Assembly: GCA_050010815.1 (NCBI GenBank)
Contig: JBEKKH010000262.1
Location: forward strand, 1 to 9,633
DNA: 9,633 nucleotides
From: Palsa-504 sp050010815
GTDB lineage: Bacteria; Actinomycetota; Actinomycetes; Streptosporangiales; Streptosporangiaceae
Direction of reading: 5' to 3'
Shown here: one piece after another, positions 7,353 through 9,633 of the stretch
Position numbering within the stretch: the first letter of the stretch is position 1
How the letters are laid out: every line of letters begins with the position of its first letter
Position numbers and translations under genes: made by a program
Notes under the pieces: generated by a model
What the model was told of the DNA's origin: nothing
Databases searched by the model: none
What the model saw: only the letters and a program-made list of their open reading frames with translations

Positions 7353-9633
7353 GCCCAGGAACGAGACGATCACAGCAGCGCCATCGCGGTTGTCGGCATG
7401 GCGGGCAGGTTTCCGGGGGCGCCGGACGTCCGGTCGTTCTGGAAAAACTTGTGCGAGGGCATGGAGACAGTGACGTTCTTCTCCCCGGACGACCTAGCGG
7501 CGGCGGGTATCCCTGAATCGCTTTACCGGCGCCCGAACTATGTAGCGGCCGAGGGGAAGCTTGACGGCGCGGAACTATTTGACGCCGGGTTCTTCGGGCT
7601 GAGCGCGTCGGAGGCCACGATAACCGACCCGCAGCATCGCATCTTCCTTGAATGCGCATGGGAGGCGCTGGAGGACGCGGGTTACGATCCGGCGCGGTTC
7701 GACGGCCGTATCGGGGTTTACGGCGGTGCGGGAATGAACACGTACCTGCTCGCCGCCGTAGCCCGCGACCCGGCGATGTTCGAGATACTCGCATCCGACT
7801 ACCAGGCCCTCGCCGCAAGTGACAAGGACTCGCTGGCTACCCGCGTCGCCTGCAAGCTGGACCTGCGCGGGCCGGCGATGACAGTGCAGACGGCGTGTTC
7901 CACGTCCCTGGTCGCTATTCACCTGGCATGCCAGTCACTGCGCGGCGGAGAGTGCGACATGGCACTGGCCGGCGGGGCTGGAGTCCGCTCCGAGCAGCCT
8001 GAGGGTTACGTGCACCGGGAAGGCTTGCTGTTGTCCGCGGACGGGCACTGCCGCCCGTTCGACCGTGCCGCAAGCGGAATAGTCAACGGCAGCGGTGTGG
8101 GCATCGTGGTGCTGCGGCGGCTTTCTGACGCTCTTGCGGGCGGGGACGTCATTCACGCGGTGGTGCTGGCCACCGCGGTTAACAACGACGGTGGCACCGG
8201 GAAGGCGGCATTCACTGCCCCGAGCGGGCGCGGCCAGGCTCACGTGGTGACGGATGCCCTGGTTGCCTCCGGGGTTTCCGCGGACACCATCGGCTTTGTG
8301 GAAGCGCATGGCACCGGCACGCTTGTGGGTGACCCCATTGAGGTGCGCGGGCTGACCCGGGCGTTCCGCGCGGACACCGACCGCGCCGGCTATTGCGCGC
8401 TTGGCTCAGCGAAGGCAAACGTCGGTCACCTGGATGCCGCCGCGGGAGTGACCGGATTCATCAAGGCCGTGCTATCAGTGCGCGACGGGCTGATTACCCC
8501 GGCGGTGAACTTTGCCGCGCCGAATCCGAAGCTGGACCTGGAGACCAGCCCGTTCTACGTCCCCACATCGCTCTTGACCTGGCCGCATAGCGCAGCGCCG
8601 CGACGAGCCGGGGTGTCTTCGTTCGGCGTGGGCGGGACAAACGCGCACGCGGTGATCGAGCAACCGCCACCACGGCCCGCTGCGGACAGGTCACGGCCGT
8701 CGCAGCTCATCGTGGTATCGGCATGTTCGGCAGCCGCGCTTGAGGAGTCTTCTCGGCGCGTCGCCACGGTCATCGACGGCCTCTCATCGAGATCCGAGCT
8801 AGCCGATACGGCGTACACGCTGCAGGTTGGACGGCGCGAATTTCCCTATCGGCGCGCTGTCGTATGCCAGCGTCCCCAGCAGGCGTCCGCCGCGCTGTCC
8901 GGAGCAGATCCGGAGCGAGCCCTGACCGGCCACGACGAGGGTACGCAGCGCACGGTGGTGTTCCTGCTCCCCGGGCTTGACGGTCAGTATCCGGGTATGG
9001 CCAGGGAACTGTATGAGCAGGAGCCGGTGTTCGCCGGGCATGCGGACAGGTGCGCCGAACTGGTCACGGCCGTCCTCGGCCGAGAGTTCCACCCGGTGAT
9101 CCGCCGTCACGGCAGCGTTGGCACCGCGCAGGAGCAACTCGCCGCGCTGTTCAGCGTGGAATACGCGGTAGCGCAGCTATGGATATCGTGGGGTGTCCGG
9201 CCGCAAGCGCTGCTTGGCCATGACGACGGAGAATATGCGGCCGCATGCCTGGCAGGCGTGTTCTCCCTGGAGGATGCGGTCAAGATGGTGCTCGTGTGCG
9301 GTGAGCTGATGGAACGCATGCCGTCAGGCCCTCTGGCCAGCCGCCCAGGAGACCACGCCCGGCTGCCCGAGGAGCTTCTTACCGAATGTGCCGCACACAT
9401 GCGAGGCGTCCCCCTGTCCCCGCCGGCGGTCCCCGTCGGCTCAAACCTCAGTGGCACGTGGCTGACCGCGGAACAGGCCACCGACGCGGACTATTGGGCA
9501 CGGCAACTCGGGAACCCGGCCCCCTTCGGCGACGTCCTGCGCGTTGCCTGCGGTGAGCCTGATGTCGTGTTCCTCGAGACCGGCCCTGGTCGCTCGCTGG
9601 GCGCGCTCGCCCGCGAACAGTACCGCGCAAGCC
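7350..9633 (+). CDS. Type I polyketide synthase, N-terminal part: active-looking KS followed by a degenerate AT (runs off the window)
   Basis: This is the start of a modular PKS; 761 residues are visible from ATG 7350 and the frame is open at the right edge. The KS begins AIAVVGMAGRFPGAPDV and has all three active-site elements: TACSTS (Cys 183), EAHGTGT (His 320) and KANVGH (His 360). It belongs by style to KS domains that follow NRPS modules, which fits its place after the NRPS. The AT that follows is abnormal. GQGAQ reads GLDGQ, GHSxG reads GHDDG (Asp 625 at the nucleophile position), and the segment that should hold the small subdomain and HAFHS is missing. The flanks (GEYAAACLAGVFSLEDA, SNLSGTW, DADYWARQL, LETGPG) are clear AT sequence in frame. 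The module probably condenses but cannot load its own extender. Translation may instead begin at GTG 7305. What follows the AT is outside the window. Confidence 0.93.
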   Translation, partial: MAQERDDHSSAIAVVGMAGRFPGAPDVRSFWKNLCEGMETVTFFSPDDLAAAGIPESLYRRPNYVAAEGKLDGAELFDAGFFGLSASEATITDPQHRIFLECAWEALEDAGYDPARFDGRIGVYGGAGMNTYLLAAVARDPAMFEILASDYQALAASDKDSLATRVACKLDLRGPAMTVQTACSTSLVAIHLACQSLRGGECDMALAGGAGVRSEQPEGYVHREGLLLSADGHCRPFDRAASGIVNGSGVGIVVLRRLSDALAGGDVIHAVVLATAVNNDGGTGKAAFTAPSGRGQAHVVTDALVASGVSADTIGFVEAHGTGTLVGDPIEVRGLTRAFRADTDRAGYCALGSAKANVGHLDAAAGVTGFIKAVLSVRDGLITPAVNFAAPNPKLDLETSPFYVPTSLLTWPHSAAPRRAGVSSFGVGGTNAHAVIEQPPPRPAADRSRPSQLIVVSACSAAALEESSRRVATVIDGLSSRSELADTAYTLQVGRREFPYRRAVVCQRPQQASAALSGADPERALTGHDEGTQRTVVFLLPGLDGQYPGMARELYEQEPVFAGHADRCAELVTAVLGREFHPVIRRHGSVGTAQEQLAALFSVEYAVAQLWISWGVRPQALLGHDDGEYAAACLAGVFSLEDAVKMVLVCGELMERMPSGPLASRPGDHARLPEELLTECAAHMRGVPLSPPAVPVGSNLSGTWLTAEQATDADYWARQLGNPAPFGDVLRVACGEPDVVFLETGPGRSLGALAREQYRAS
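7380..8663 (+). other. Domain: ketosynthase (KS), intact active site
   Basis: The Cys codon is at 7896-7898 in QTACSTSL, the first His at 8307-8309 in EAHGTGT and the second His at 8427-8429 in KANVGH. DPQHRIFLECAWEALEDAGYDP near 7632 and VNNDG near 8184 are standard. The domain closes with SSFGVGGTNAHAVIEQ at 8616-8663. It should accept the serine-containing chain from the NRPS and perform decarboxylative condensation if a loaded ACP is available. Confidence 0.94.
8952..9633 (+). other. Domain: degenerate acyltransferase (AT), predicted inactive, 57-residue internal deficit
   Basis: FLLPGLDGQYPGM starts at 8961, where functional ATs have GQGxQ. GHDDG is at 9216-9230, and GAC at 9222-9224 occupies the Ser nucleophile position. 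From GHDDG to the SN motif at 9438 there are about 74 residues, against about 131 in the intact AT at 122-1168. The reading frame stays open across the gap, so the loss is in frame. SHAFHS has no counterpart. The large-domain core before and after the gap is well kept, so the protein may still fold as a scaffold. The post-AT linker lies past the window edge. Confidence 0.88.

Noticed and set aside
7030..7818. Long open frame on the - strand across the NRPS/PKS junction (262 residues)
   Set aside because: It lies opposite clear NRPS and KS sequence. Its product is Arg/Pro/Ser-rich with no recognisable motif, as expected for the antisense of a high-GC gene.
9231..9440. A frameshift as the cause of the missing AT subdomain
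   Set aside because: The conserved sequence on both sides is in the same frame with no stop between, and the distance is simply shorter. It is therefore an in-frame deletion rather than a shifted reading.
1..9633. CRISPR arrays, tandem repeats, insertion sequences, tRNA or rRNA genes
   Set aside because: Nothing of this kind was visible by eye on either strand. Repeated motifs are explained by homologous KS, AT and C domains.

Overview
The window is the interior of a large hybrid polyketide synthase / non-ribosomal peptide synthetase (PKS/NRPS) cluster. All of it is coding on the + strand. The very high GC, the strong G/C bias at third codon positions, the GTG/ATG start choices and the ATGA/GTGA stop-start overlaps suggest an actinomycete. 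This is inferred from style only, as no taxonomic marker is present. I saw no in-frame TTA codon in the three genes, so there is no visible sign of bldA-type control.

Layout. (1) Positions 2-1255: 3' end of a type I PKS gene, open at the left edge. It encodes the end of a KS-AT linker and a complete, apparently active malonyl-type acyltransferase (AT). The protein stops 28 residues after the post-AT linker, with no ACP. (2) Positions 1252-7308: a complete 2018-residue NRPS with the order C - A (interrupted by a methyltransferase) - PCP - C-like. The A-domain pocket reads as a serine code and the inserted methyltransferase is of the N-methylating type. The C-terminal condensation-like domain has lost the catalytic His of HHxxxDG. 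(3) About 7350 (or 7305) to the right edge: 5' part of a second type I PKS gene, with an intact KS followed by a degenerate AT. This AT has Asp in place of the nucleophilic Ser, a broken GQG motif, and an in-frame deficit of about 57 residues that removes the small subdomain and the catalytic His motif.

How the genes would work together. Read colinearly, a polyketide chain passes to a (methylated) serine unit and is then extended by another PKS module. Three pieces needed for this simple reading are missing or altered: the ACP after the first AT, the catalytic His of the last C domain, and the whole active site of the second AT. The first protein has an AT without an ACP and the third has a KS without a working AT, so intermodular sharing or trans-acting partners are a natural hypothesis. 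The serine / N-methyltransferase / terminal C-like order recalls assembly lines that make N-methyl-dehydroalanine-type residues, as in microcystin McyA. Here that is inference only.

There is no intergenic space longer than about 40 bases. I saw no RNA gene, mobile element, CRISPR array, terminator or significant repeat.
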